A stretch of DNA of 64,000 bases, taken from contig NC_133024.1 in NCBI RefSeq assembly GCF_048771995.1, positions 115,465,001-115,529,000 of the forward strand. The letters are read 5' to 3'. Below the pieces are notes generated by a model, which was not told the DNA's origin, searched no databases, and saw only the letters and a list, made by a program, of their open reading frames with translations. The position numbers were made by a program, and so were the translations under genes. The stretch's first letter is position 1; each line of letters begins with the position of its first letter. Source of the DNA: Taeniopygia guttata (taxonomy: Eukaryota; Chordata; Aves; Passeriformes; Estrildidae). Of the stretch, positions 33,966 through 44,315 are shown piece after piece.

Positions 33966-35321
33966 CTGAACATGAACCTGCATGGACCCTACTGCCTTCT
34001 CCCACCCTCCTTACTTCCCTCACTGGTATCCCTGGGCTGGAGGAGCAGTTCTGGATTGCCTTCCCCTTCTGTTACCATCTCCATATGGCACAGCCCTGCG
34101 GGAACATCTCCCTTCTCCTCACCATCGGGCAGAGCCCAGCCTGCAGGAGCCCTCGTTCCTCTTCCCGGCCACACTGTCCTGGTCCTGTGACCTCCACAGC
34201 ACCCACAGTGCTCAGCACCTTCTGGCAGGTGCCAGAGAGATTGAGTTTCCCTCCTGCCCGCCCAGACATCCTCCATCCACGGCCTTTCCAGGGTGGAGCC
34301 AGGTGCTCTCAGCTGTGGATGGTTCTGTGGCTGTTTGCTGCCCGCTGGGCACCCCAGCACCCTGCAGTGCCCGCGCTGGTGGCCCTGGTGTGCCCGGTGC
34401 TGCTGCAGGGATGGCCCTGCTGACCCAGGTGCTGCTGCAGGGATGGCCCTGCTGAGCCCCAGGTGCTGCTGCAGGGGTGGCCCTGCCGACCCTGGTGCTG
34501 CAGGGGTGGCCCTGCTGACCCTGGTGCTGCTGCAGGGATGGCCCTGGTGTGCCCAGTGCTGCTGCAGGGATGGCCCTGCTGACCCTGGTGCTGCTGCAGG
34601 GATGGCCCTGCTGAGCCCAGTGCTGCTGCAGGGATGGCCCTGCTGACCCTGATGCTGTGGGGATGGCCCTGCTGAGCGTGGTGCTGCTGCAGGGGTGGCC
34701 CTGGTGTGCCCGGTGCTGCTGCAGGGGTGGCCCTGCTGACCCTGATGCTGCTGCAGGGGTGGCCCTGCTGACCCTGATGCTGCTGCAGGGATGGCCCTGC
34801 TGAGCCCCAGGTGCTGCTGCAGGGATGGCCCTGCTGAGCCCCAGGTGCTGCTGCAGGGGTGGCCCTGCTGAGCCCCAGGTGCTGCGGCAGGGATGGCCCT
34901 GCTGACCCTGGTGCTGCTGCAGGGATGGCCCTGCTGAGCCCGGTGCTGCTGCTCCACCAGGCACTCCTGAGCCAGCACCTGCAGCGAGCACAGGCTGTGG
35001 TGGCACTGGGGCACTGGGGCCACTGTCACTCGTGGCTCTCCTGGTGGCGGGGCTGCCCTGGTGCCGCTCTCTGTGTCCCACACCGGGATCCCGTGCGTGG
35101 TGTCGAGGCTGCCGTGCAGAGAGGCACCTGCAGCACCTGCAGCTCCCACACCTGTGTCCTCCTGCCTTCTACAGCCCTGCCCTCTGGGCAGCCCTCACCC
35201 CACGCCTGGGGCAGGGCATCCCTCCCCTGCCCGCCTGTACCTGCCCCTGGCCCACCCTGAACCCCGCTCTGTGAGAAGCTCTGGGACACGGTGCTCGTCC
35301 TCTTCCAGCACCACAAGGGAA
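33966..35321 (+). pseudogene. class I olfactory receptor pseudogene, OR52-type, split by a minisatellite
   Basis: Receptor landmarks appear in order but in different frames: LTGIPGLEEQFWIAFPFC near 34020-34073, a helix 2 relic near 34135-34165, REIEFPSCPP near 34232-34262, the VAVCCPLG relic of the DRYVAICxPLR motif near 34326-34350, and VALVCPVLLQG from 34379. A 30-34 bp tandem array follows (34394-34962). The gene then resumes with a TCSSHTCV relic near 35135-35160, CCTTCTACAGCCCTGC for the FYTPAFFS motif of OR52, a THRFG relic near 35195-35215, LNPAL near 35258-35272, and a C-terminal KLWDTVLVLFQHHKGT ending in TGA at 35321. No ATG-to-stop frame exists. The FYTPA-type helix 6 separates it from the two OR51-type genes. 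It lies between those genes and the globins, as expected for OR52 members. Confidence 0.75.
34394..34962 (+). repeat. 30-34 bp minisatellite inside the OR52-type pseudogene
   Basis: About 17 units of the form GTGCTGCTGCAGGGATGGCC followed by CTGCTGACCCTG or CTGCTGAGCCCCA. The first unit merges with receptor sequence after the helix 3/4 region, so the array seems to have grown from receptor codons. Confidence 0.85.
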
Positions 35322-35328
35322 CCTGACC

Positions 35329-35386
35329 CCGATGGTTCGACTTGAGCACTCTAAAGGCCTTTTCCAACCTTTTTGGTTCTGTATGG
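35329..35386 (+). mobile_element. CR1 LINE 3' tail
   Basis: TTCGACTTGAGCACTCTAAA and CTTTTCCAACCTTTTTGGTT, just after the receptor pseudogene. Confidence 0.65.
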
Positions 35387-37228
35387 GCCTCAAACTGTGC
35401 TGGTAACTTCCCGCAGCTGTGGGTAAACTCAACAACGGATAACACTGTGACTGTTCAGGGAGGAACCTCCCTCCCTACCTCGAGTTTAAGAGATCCATTT
35501 GTGCAGAAATCACTGGGTTCTCTCCTCTGTTACCACTGTCCAGGAGGTTTCATCCATTGTGTGATGGAACTTGGCATAAAAGCATTCAATTTGGCTTCTA
35601 CACCACTGGGAATGCAGAGTTCACCCCTCGCAGGAGTTAAACTCCTCACTGCTGAAATCCTCTCACAATTAAAAAAAAATCCTCTCCTGACTAATTATTT
35701 TCACTGCGAGGCTGAGCAGTTCTGAAAGACCTTCCTGCAGCAGATTTCATCTTATGAAGAGCGTTCCTGCACTGTGTGGTGGCACTGAAAAGCCCCATAA
35801 GAAGGTGCATTCACATCTCTCCTTCCTGTCCTCTCCCCACAGAGGGTCTGCCAGGAAAGTTTCCTCCTGCCTGAACTCCCTTGTTGAGGTAAGGAGACAA
35901 CAGCACGTTCCCACCCTGCTTTGACACCATTCCCAGTCCTATTTTGCTCCTGTGCCAGCTCCAGCTGGGGTTCACTCAGGAGCTGTTTGCATCATCCCCT
36001 CTGACACAGCAGATCAGCCAAAAAAAGAAAGATGATGAAGAAGAAGCATGGAATGAGCCTGGGAGCCCTTGTGGAGGGGGATGCAAAGACATTCACTGGC
36101 AGCCTGGAGGGAAGCTGCTCAGGCAGCTCCTATTTGAGTTTGGATAGAGAAATACCTATTTCAATATTGGTATTTAAGGCAAAGGGATCCGGGCTTTTCT
36201 GGGCTGCTTCCCACGTGTCAGCTCCAGATAAACATCAGCTCCCTTGGACAGTGCTGCCGTGGGGGCAGCGAGGAGCAGTTTCAGAGGAAGGGCTCACCAA
36301 GAGCTGGTCGCCCTCAGACCCTTTTTTCCTGTCAGGGAGAGCTGTGCACACCATTCACCCAGCCAGGGCAGAGCAGGGGTGACACAAGCTGCCCTTGGCA
36401 GTGCCAGATGTGCCACGGTGTGATCCTGGCAGCCACCTGAGACTCTGCTTCCTGCAGAGCAGGACCTGCACCCACCTCGGGGCCAGAAACCCCTAAGGAA
36501 GGACAACCCTTGCCCGTTTTCCAGCCTGGCCAGGTGGGTAGGCATGAATGAAATCTCTTCCCAGCATGCAGAAGTGGTTCCTGGGCAGCACAGGGAGCTG
36601 CCAGAGCTCTCCCCTCCAGGAGAGGGTGATGTGGTTATTGCAGATTTCATTCCTGCTGGAAAACAGCACTCCAGTTTGTACATACAGGCATAGCCAAGTC
36701 CAAACTCTGCCACCCCTGGGCTGGCAGATGTTCCCAGTGCTGCTTTTTGGCACCCACGAGCTGCTGGGTGCTTGGCAAAGCCTGGCTGCCCTGCCCGGGC
36801 TCTCAGCTGTGCTCAGCTCTGGGAGGCAAAGCTGCCTGGCAAGAGGCACTTCCCCCCGGCTCTGCGGCTGCCAAGGGGAGTTTTAGGGAAGGGAAAGATC
36901 ATCATGGGGCTTTTTCACAGAAAGAAGGAAAACAGAGGTGCAAATGATTTAAGATAATAATAATAATCATAATAATAATAGCGACAAGAATAGATCTAAA
37001 GTGAGGATGAGGCTCCCTGCCAGCAGAGAAGATGTGCTTTGCAGCACTCACGCAGAAGGGATCCAGGAATCTCCCCCATAAGGCACCGAATCCACACTCA
37101 GATCTCCGGGTGAGGGAGATCTCCAGGCGATGTCCCAGCCAGCTCCTGGTGCGTGCACAGGGCTCCTCCTCTGGGCCCAGGGAGGCCAGAGCAGGGAGCA
37201 GCCAGCTCCCAGATCCCAGCTCCCATTC
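35387..37228. other. no gene recognised
   Basis: Single-copy-looking sequence between the receptor pseudogene and the 23 bp array; no coding homology seen. Confidence 0.55.
36950..36982. repeat. AATAATA microsatellite
   Basis: AAGATAATAATAATAATCAT followed by AATAATAATAG. Confidence 0.9.
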
Positions 37229-37676
37229 TAGGGGTGGGGTGTCTGGGGGATGCTCCCTGGGGTGTCTCTGGGATCCACCCCGGGGTGTCTCTGGGATGCA
37301 TCCAGGGGTGTCTCTGGGATGCTCCCTGGGGTGGCTCTGGGATGCTCCCCGGGGTGGCTCTGGGATGCATCCAGGGGTGTCTCTGGGATGCTCCCTGGGG
37401 TGGCTCTGGGATGCTCCCTGGGCTGTCTCTGGGATGCTCCCTGGGCTGTCTCTGGGATGCTCCCTGGGCTGTCTCTGGGATGCTCCCTGGGGTGTCTCTG
37501 GGATGCTCCCTGGGGTGTCTCTGGGATCCACCCCGGGGTGTCTGTGGGATCCACCCCGGGGTGTCTGTGGGATCCACCCTGGGGTGGCTCTGGGATGCTC
37601 CCTGGGGTGGCTCTGGGATGCTCCCTGGGGTGGCTCTGGGATGCTCCCTGGGGTGGCTCTGGGATGCTCCCTGCTT
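37229..37676. repeat. 23 bp minisatellite, about 20 copies
   Basis: Unit GGGATGCTCCCTGGGGTGTC plus TCT, with GGATCCACCCCGGGGTGTCT variants. Repeat starts at 37385, 37408, 37431 and 37454 show the exact 23-base period. Confidence 0.95.
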
Positions 37677-38032
37677 TCCCCTGCCTTCAGCCAGGGTGCT
37701 GCTCTCCAGCCCCGTTGCTCCCTGGAGCAGCACAGTCAGTGCAGGGTCACTCTGCCAGTCGAGTGAAAGCTCCTGAGCCCCAGCACAGCAAGGAGCCCCC
37801 ATCACTCACCATCCATCAGCACACATGGGCTCCTGCAGCTCCACCAGCGTTCTGGCTTTCAGGAGTTGTCATTCTCCTGGCCAGGAGCTGAGCACAAAGG
37901 TAAAATTCCCTCTTGTGTCTCAGCCAAGCAACAACTCCAGACCCCCATCGTCTCAGGGCCACAAAGCTTTGCTGTGTGTCCTGACTGCTCTTTTAAAGTT
38001 TGGTGAATTCTTGTGCACGATGAGCAGGACCT

Positions 38033-38180
38033 CTTGTGGGACCTGCTGTGGGACCTGCTGTGGGACCCACTGTGGGATGTGCTGTGGGATCTGCTATGGG
38101 ATCTGCTATGGGATCTGCTGTGGGACCTCCTGTGGGATCTGCTATGGGACCTGCTATGGGATCTCCTGTGGGATCTGCTG
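38033..38180. repeat. 12 bp minisatellite
   Basis: About 12 units of GGGACCTGCTGT with GGGATCTGCTAT variants. Confidence 0.93.
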
Positions 38181-40745
38181 CTTGGTCAAAGAGGCTGCCC
38201 TGGGAAAACGAGGAACAGGCTGAGACCCTTCCAAGGTCTTGGGGTGGAGCACCAGGTTTGAGAAATCTCCACGAGATTTCCCACATCAACAGATGTGTTG
38301 CACACACCCACCAGCACCCAAGGAGAATAGTGAGAGGCAAGAGTGGTCTTCAAGCTCCCTTCTCTGAGCCTGTGTGGGACCGGTGGTCCCAGTGCTGTCA
38401 CCAGGTCTGGGGGGCTCTGGGGCGTCGGGGCTGCACTGAGCTTGTTGCAGCAGGAGGAGGCACATGTTCTGTGTGGAACTGAGGCTTTAACACCCCTGTA
38501 GAAGCACAGAGGGCGGCTGTTACAGCCCAGAGCCTGCCCTGGTGTCCTCCATGCACTCCCTGGTGACAACGCAGAGCAAAACACAGAGTGCAGCCCCCGC
38601 AGAGTGCCCCATTCCCCTACAGAGGATTCCTCGGGGGCATTTGGGTGTGGGATTTGGACACCACGGTGGGGGGGCCCTCCAGCTGGAGCCACTCTGCCCC
38701 AAGTCCAGGCCATGGCCCTGCCTGTGGCTGGGTGGGACGAGGGGGGCTTGAAGGTCCCCCCCAGCCCCCCGATCCCGCTGCCCCTCCTGGCCCAGCCGCA
38801 GCTCTGCTGGCTCCCTCAGCCCCTGCGGAGGGAAGGGGAGGGGAGGGCTGCAGCTGTCCCCCGCTCTGTGTCCCTGCAGCACTGGCACCCTGCGCTCCCA
38901 GAACTTACCTGCCACCCACGCCGGCCCCGAGGGCACGGGTCACTCTTAGGGTCTAAGGCACTGGCAAATCCAGAACCTTCTGTTCCCCTTCATTTCCGAG
39001 CTCATTCGCCATCCCAGCTGCTGCTGTAAGCCTGGCTGCTCCCGCTGCCAGGCATTTCAGCCGGTATTTATTAGGAAAATGCACAGCAACGACCATTCTT
39101 ATCAGGAATGCTGTTCTCGCAGCCACAGCTGGGAGGAAAATGAGGCAGCAGGTGCCCAAATCTCGGCACAGCGCTGGCAGCCCAGGGCCCCCAGCCCAGC
39201 CCTCGGGGGAACGCTGGGCTCTGTGGAATACAAATATACAAATATACAAATATACAAACATATCACGACAGAGATGCTTCAAGGGCTGGAGCCTGGAACG
39301 CAGAGCCGTGCCTGTGGGGCTGTCAGAAAACATTCAAAGCAGGCTGTAAAATGCCCCTCCAGCTGACACTAATGAGTTCCTGACTGCCCCGCTGCTCTTT
39401 TCGGGGGGCTGGTGTGGGAGAAGTTCAGATTTTCCAGCCCCCAGCATCCAAGGAATCGCACTCAATCTGTCTGTGTAAACAGAGAACTTGGCATTGTTTA
39501 GCTGAGGACTGAGCCCATCAGCATGCCCTGAGAAATGGAATTGGTGTGTTTTCAGCTGCCCCACGGCTCAGACAAAGCTGCAGACATCTGCACCTCCGCT
39601 CCTCACTTCAGCAGCCCAATAATTAGCTTGATAAGTTAAATTAGCAGACAGCTTTCCAGCGTGCTCTAATGGCCTTCAGCACGGAAACACAGATGTAATA
39701 TTTGAATCTGAGTGTGCAAGCTCCGACGTGCACGGCATCCTCACCCTCTGCAGCACCCCACAAACACAAGCAGGTGGGTGAGCACCACCGGGAGATGGCA
39801 CGAACCCGCTGCCAGCGAACCCCAACAGCAGCAGGTCCCTGAGGTCACTGTGTGCAGCGGGACTCCCGCATTCACCCCAGCCAGGCGGGACCCGGGAGAA
39901 AAGAGAAGCCCAGCAGCAGCTCCGAAATGCGATTCCTGCTCGTGTCTGGGTCTCTGCTGCAGAGATTTGGGGCTGGCAGGGCACTGACAGAGCGGGGAGG
40001 AGGCAAGGGGGTGGAACAGGGGAAAGATGAGGCGGATCCGCTCTGACAAGTCCCTCTGGGGTTTCCAACCTTCCTTCCTGCAAAGTCCCCAAGGGATCAG
40101 AAATCCTTTAAGATCCAGACGCTGTTTTTGAGGGGCTCTGCCGCAGTTGCCATGACATCAGATGTGGCAGCGAGGGAGGGAAAAGCTGTGATGCTGCTCC
40201 CGGCCAGCCCCGGCACCGGGGGCTCGGGAAAGAGAGAGGAGGGCATGTCCCCCTGCAGCCTCACCCGCTGCTTTGGCCATCCTGGGAAATCTGCAAGGAC
40301 CCTTTGTGCCACAGGCAAAGAGATTTTCTGTCCAAACATCTCTGAGGCGTGACAAAAACTGAAACAGTCCCTGCAGGAGCAGAGATTCTTTGGGCAAGTC
40401 GGGAATTTCCACTCCGTTCCTGGAGAAAACAACATCTTTATTTACCTCTCAAAAGCGATGGAGCATCTTTTAAACATCGGAGCAAGTACAGTGCCAGTCC
40501 CCCTCCCTGCAGCACACACGTCCCAGGGGCAGCTGATGTTGTGACTGCAACCCGACCCCACCAGCTCGGGCTCCTGAAATGCTCCGTGACGCTGCCACTC
40601 CTGACAGAATTCCCTTCAGAGGTGTAAAATCGTGCCTAAAAATACATGAGAAATAACCCCGGCAGGGGCAGCACAGAGCTGCTGAAAGAGTATTTCTGGC
40701 TGGTGCTAAGAAGTGAACTGGGGACTTTCTCTGCTCCAGCAATTT
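38181..40745. other. single-copy flank 3' of the globin cluster
   Basis: Almost free of recognised repeats. A block at 39608-39650 has TAATTAG, TGATAAG and TTAAATTA close together, which could be regulatory. No gene is recognised. Confidence 0.5.
39226..39262. repeat. ATACAAAT microsatellite
   Basis: Four units of AATATACA-type sequence. Confidence 0.85.
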
Positions 40746-40793
40746 TGATAAGTGTGGGGATAAGGCCAAGATAAAAATAATTACATCTGATAG
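40746..40793. promoter_or_regulatory. GATA cluster 3' of the globin cluster
   Basis: Four GATA motifs in 48 bases: TGATAAG (40746), GGATAAGG (40758), AGATAAA (40769) and TGATAG (40788). It lies 1.1 kb beyond the last globin exon, on the side where chicken has a 3' hypersensitive site. Function is inferred from motif density only. Confidence 0.5.
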
Positions 40794-41206
40794 TCCCCTG
40801 GTTCACCTGCTCCTGACTAACATTTGAATAAGAATTCTTTAAAAGATGCTGGGAATTGCAATCAGCACAGATTTGGTTCAGGTCTGATTTAGAAAAGATG
40901 GAAAACTCCTCAGTCCCTCTGAATGCAGCTCTGGAATGGTGGGAAGTTCACCCCAGCAGGATGATGGACTGTTCTCCCACAGCATGACAAAACTCTGATG
41001 AATGAGCTGCACATGGTGCTGCCTGGGATGGAAAGGAAGGGACCGTCCACAGCAACTGCAGAGTAATGGCAGCAGAATTCAGGAGAGGAGGATTGTCTTT
41101 GGCAACATGGGTAGGAAAAGGCATTGGCAAAGTGTTAAATTGTAGAAAACACAGTTGTGATCTGTGATCAGCCACTGGGAGATGGCACCTCCTGGAGCCC
41201 ACCACG

Positions 41207-41548
41207 AAAATGCCAGACTGGTTTGGGCTGGGAGGGACCCCAAATCCCACCCAGTGCCACCCCTGCCATGGCAGGGACACCTCCCACTGCCCCAGGCTGC
41301 TCCAGCCCCAGTGTCCAACCTGGCCTTGGGCACTGCCAGGGATCCAGGGGAATCTGGGAATTCCATCCCAGCCCTGCCCACCCTGCCAGGGAACAATTCC
41401 CAATCTCCCACCCAGCCCTGCCCACCCTGCCAGGGAACAATTCCCAATTCCCAATCTCCCACCCAGCCCTGCCCTCTGGCACTGGGAGCCATTCCCTGGC
41501 TCCTGCCCCTCCATCCCTGTCCCCAGTCCCTCCGCAGCATCTTCTGGG
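41207..41548 (-). mobile_element. CR1 LINE, A-type with internal duplication
   Basis: Inverted A-type copy in which the CCCAGCCCTGCCCACCCTGC plus CAGGGAACAATTCCCAATC block occurs twice. Confidence 0.88.
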
Positions 41549-41721
41549 CCCTGCAGAGCTGGGGAACCCCGGGCTGTCCCAGCCCCACAGGGTTGGGGGG
41601 TCCTGGGCTGCCCCAGCCCCAGCCCGGGGGTCACTGGTGGGTGGCACCGGTTCCCACGCCAGCCCAGCCCCTCCCTGCCCAGCACGGACACATGGACACT
41701 GCAGGGGAGCTGATGGACGGG

Positions 41722-41832
41722 TTTCTTGGGGGTTCTTGGGGGTTTCTTGGGGGTTTCTTGGGGGGTATATTGGGGGGTTTAATGGGGGCTTTCTTGGGGG
41801 TTTCTTGGAGAGTTTCTTGGAGGGTTTACTGG
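41722..41832. repeat. GGGTTTCTTGGG tandem repeat
   Basis: Eight or so 12-15 base units, directly beyond the decayed exon 3 of the globin pseudogene. Confidence 0.88.
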
Positions 41833-41837
41833 GGTCA

Positions 41838-43402
41838 GGGGCTCCCCGTGGGCCAGAGCGTGGCCACCACACCCACAAGCCTCTGCCAGGCAGACTGGCA
41901 CACAGGGGTGAAATCCCTGCCCAGGTGGGGTGAGGACGATGACGAGGATGTCCCCAGGGAGCTGAGGAGAGAGGGATGGGTGGGTCAGTGCTGCTGGGAG
42001 CTGCTGGTCAGCTGGAGCAGCGCTGGCAGCTCGGGCTGTCCTGGCTGGGGCTGAGCTGCCATCCTGCTGTCACCAAGGCTCTGCTGGCACTGGAAGCCCT
42101 TCACCACCCTCCTGTGGCCTTGGGCTCCAAACAGCTTCTCTTTCATGTCTCCCTGCTTTTTCTGCTGCAGATTTTCCCCCTCCCCAGTCCCTCTCCTTCC
42201 TGTCCCCCCACACACCACTTGCAGCCCACAGGTTTACTCCCCTGACTTCTCCCTGAGGCAGGATTGCCCTTCTGGAAGGGCTCTCACACCCTGCACACTC
42301 CTCCTCCTCCTCCTCTTCCTCCTCAGCCCTGGTTACGGGCATGCCTCACTCCCTGCTCCCTGCCTCAGCAGAATCCTCAGTCTTCCCACAGACAGCTCTG
42401 GGTTTTGGGAAAACAATATTTGTTTCATTCTTCAAAATAATAATAAAAAAACTAGAAAGAAAGAAACTCAGACTGGTTTTCCATTTTTGGGATGCTAAAG
42501 TGTTTGGATTTGGCCTGAGATCCGCCTTGAAAACCACTGTTTTTTTTCTTTTTCTCTTTAGACATAAATGAAGAGAATGATCCTTTTTTAATTAAAAGTG
42601 TTGGAGGAGGAGGGTATGTGCCATGCCCCATGCTGGGCAAAGCAGGACTCTGCTCCTGGTTCTGCCTATCTTGCAGTGGGAGCTTGGATGTTCTGAAATG
42701 CTCTGCTGAGCCTCCCCCAGCTCCGAGTGCTCCAGCCCAGGCTGCAGCTTCCCCTGGGGCTGCTCCTCCAGGTAACCATCTCTCCATGCCTGCCCTCCCC
42801 TGTGCTGTGCTGCCACTAAAAATGGACTTTTGAGGGAGAAACTCACAGACACGGTGGCAAAGACCTTTGTACAAACCTCTCCTGGGTGCTACACAGGGAT
42901 TCCTCCCCAGCAGCCCAAGCAAATGTCCCTGGGCAGAGCAAGAGCCAGGTCTGGCTGTGCCCAGGCAGCCAGGGGAGGGCTGGCACTGCAAACACAGCTC
43001 GCCCTGAAGTTCTCAGGGTCCACGTGCAGCTCCGACAGCTTGGAGTAGGTGCCCTTGAGGTTGTCCAGGTTCTTGATGAAGCCATCAAGAAGGTGCTCAC
43101 CCCAAAGGAGGTGAGCACCTTCTTGCCGTGGGCACGCACCTTGGGGTTGCCGACGATGGCCGTGGGGCTGGACAGGTTCCCAAAGTCCGAGAAGAACCTC
43201 TGGGTCCAGGGGTAGACGATCAGCAGCCTGGGGAGAGACAGAGGCAGCGAGAGCTCCTGAGCGCCGCGCTCTGCCCGCAGGTGCCCGGGCAGGGCTGGGG
43301 CTGCACCCACCTGGCCAGGGCCTCGGCGCCGCATTCCTCCACGCTGACCCTGCCCCAGACGCTGGCGATGAGCTGCTTCTCCTCGGCTGACCAGTGCACC
43401 AT
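41838..43402 (-). pseudogene. epsilon-position beta-globin pseudogene, 5' half converted by rho
   Basis: Exon 1 (43402-43311) gives the rho start [17 protein letters not shown] unchanged. Exon 2 (43227-43003) is 225 nt instead of 223. An insertion (net +17) near 43079-43104 breaks the frame, and 15 nt coding Leu-His-Cys-Asp-Lys are missing near 43030, removing the proximal heme ligand His92. The exon 2 donor reads GC instead of GT at 43002-43001. Exon 3 (about 41961-41838) still has a TCTCCTCAG acceptor and [10 protein letters not shown], but then carries at least two one-base frame changes and no TGA at the normal end. Intron 2 is 1041 bases. Its place is that of chicken epsilon, 3' of beta-A and the shared enhancer. 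The 5' half is almost identical to rho while exon 3 is much more diverged, so the two halves have different ages. An assembly error in exon 2 is possible but would not explain exon 3. Confidence 0.85.
42298..42326. repeat. CTC/TCC microsatellite in pseudogene intron 2
   Basis: TCCTCCTCCTCCTCCTCTTC run. Confidence 0.85.
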
Positions 43403-43465
43403 GGTGGCGGCTCTGCTGGGCTGCAGGAGGGCACGGGGCTGAGCTGAGCCCGAGCCTGGGCCGGG

Positions 43466-43483
43466 TTTTATCCGGGTTTTATC
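43466..43483 (-). promoter_or_regulatory. duplicated GATAAAA box of the epsilon-position pseudogene
   Basis: GATAAAA occurs at 43466-43472 and again at 43477-43483, an 11-base tandem duplication of the single rho box. The CCAAT motif that follows in rho is not seen, because similarity to rho ends about 20 bases further upstream. Confidence 0.7.
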
Positions 43484-44249
43484 CCCTGGGCCAGCCCTGC
43501 CCTCTGTCAGCGGGAGCCTTCCCTGGGTCCTGTCCTTCCCTTGTCCCAGCCCCTGTCCGGCTCTGTTGTCCTTCCCAGCCCCAGACACGGCGCTGGCAGG
43601 AGCAGACCTGCTCATCCACACAGCTCACTCGTGTCTGCCCGTGAACAATCACCCTCATGGGAAACTGCTCCTATCTGTCATGAAGCCTATGAAAAGTCGT
43701 GAAATATTTGGGGGTTTGGTGACTCTGTGCCTGCCCAGTCTCCCTGCAGGGAGAAAAACCCTGTGGGACTTGCTGGGAGTCATCTCCTCTCCTGCTCAGC
43801 GTGTACCTTGCCAGCAGGAACAAAATGCCTCTTTCTTTGGGTGTCGTGACTGAGAAAGGGCATTTATGGGTCACGGGGGCTTCTAACACATTCCTGTGGG
43901 GCAGGGGCAGAGAGGGAGTGCCCAGAGATGTGGGTGAGGCAGAGACAGAACAGGGCACAACCCAGGTGCCAGAAATCCTGGTTTGAATAGCTTTACCCAA
44001 TATTTTCCCTTAGAAGTGGCACATCCTTTCAGCCAAGCATCGCTTTTGCCTTGTCACGCTCCGTTCGTGCTTCCCATGCCAAGAACAAACCCTACCCGAA
44101 CGAGTCCTGCTCTGCAGACACCGAGACCCACCCAAAACTCCCGTCCAGGAAATTAAGTCGCTGCTTTTTGGCAGAATTGCCCCCCCATCACCGCAGAGTG
44201 GGCGGCGCAGGGTGGGAGGGATGTGAATAAACAAAGTCTGCTCAGGCCT

Positions 44250-44315
44250 TGATAGCAAAATGTTTATCTAAAACCTGCCCCCACCCAGCTGGCTGCTGGG
44301 CCCGTGTGACTCAGC
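44250..44315. promoter_or_regulatory. beta-A/epsilon intergenic erythroid enhancer
   Basis: Within 66 bases, 0.3 kb beyond the beta-A poly(A) signal, lie TGATAG (44250-44255), TTATCT (44264-44269), a CCCCCACCC box (44277-44286) and an NF-E2/AP-1 site TGACTCAGC (44307-44315). Chicken has a well-studied enhancer in this same interval, with paired GATA sites, a CACCC site and an NF-E2 site, shared by beta-A and epsilon. Position and motif set match. The downstream partner here is a pseudogene, so the likely target is beta-A. Confidence 0.85.

Noticed and set aside
37032-37891. Several 200-codon frames rich in Gly-Trp or Pro-Arg
   Set aside because: Read from the 23 bp minisatellite in all frames; no gene support.
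43003-43402. Calling the fourth globin gene functional with a GC donor
   Set aside because: GC donors can work, but exon 2 is out of frame, the proximal histidine is missing and exon 3 is frameshifted.
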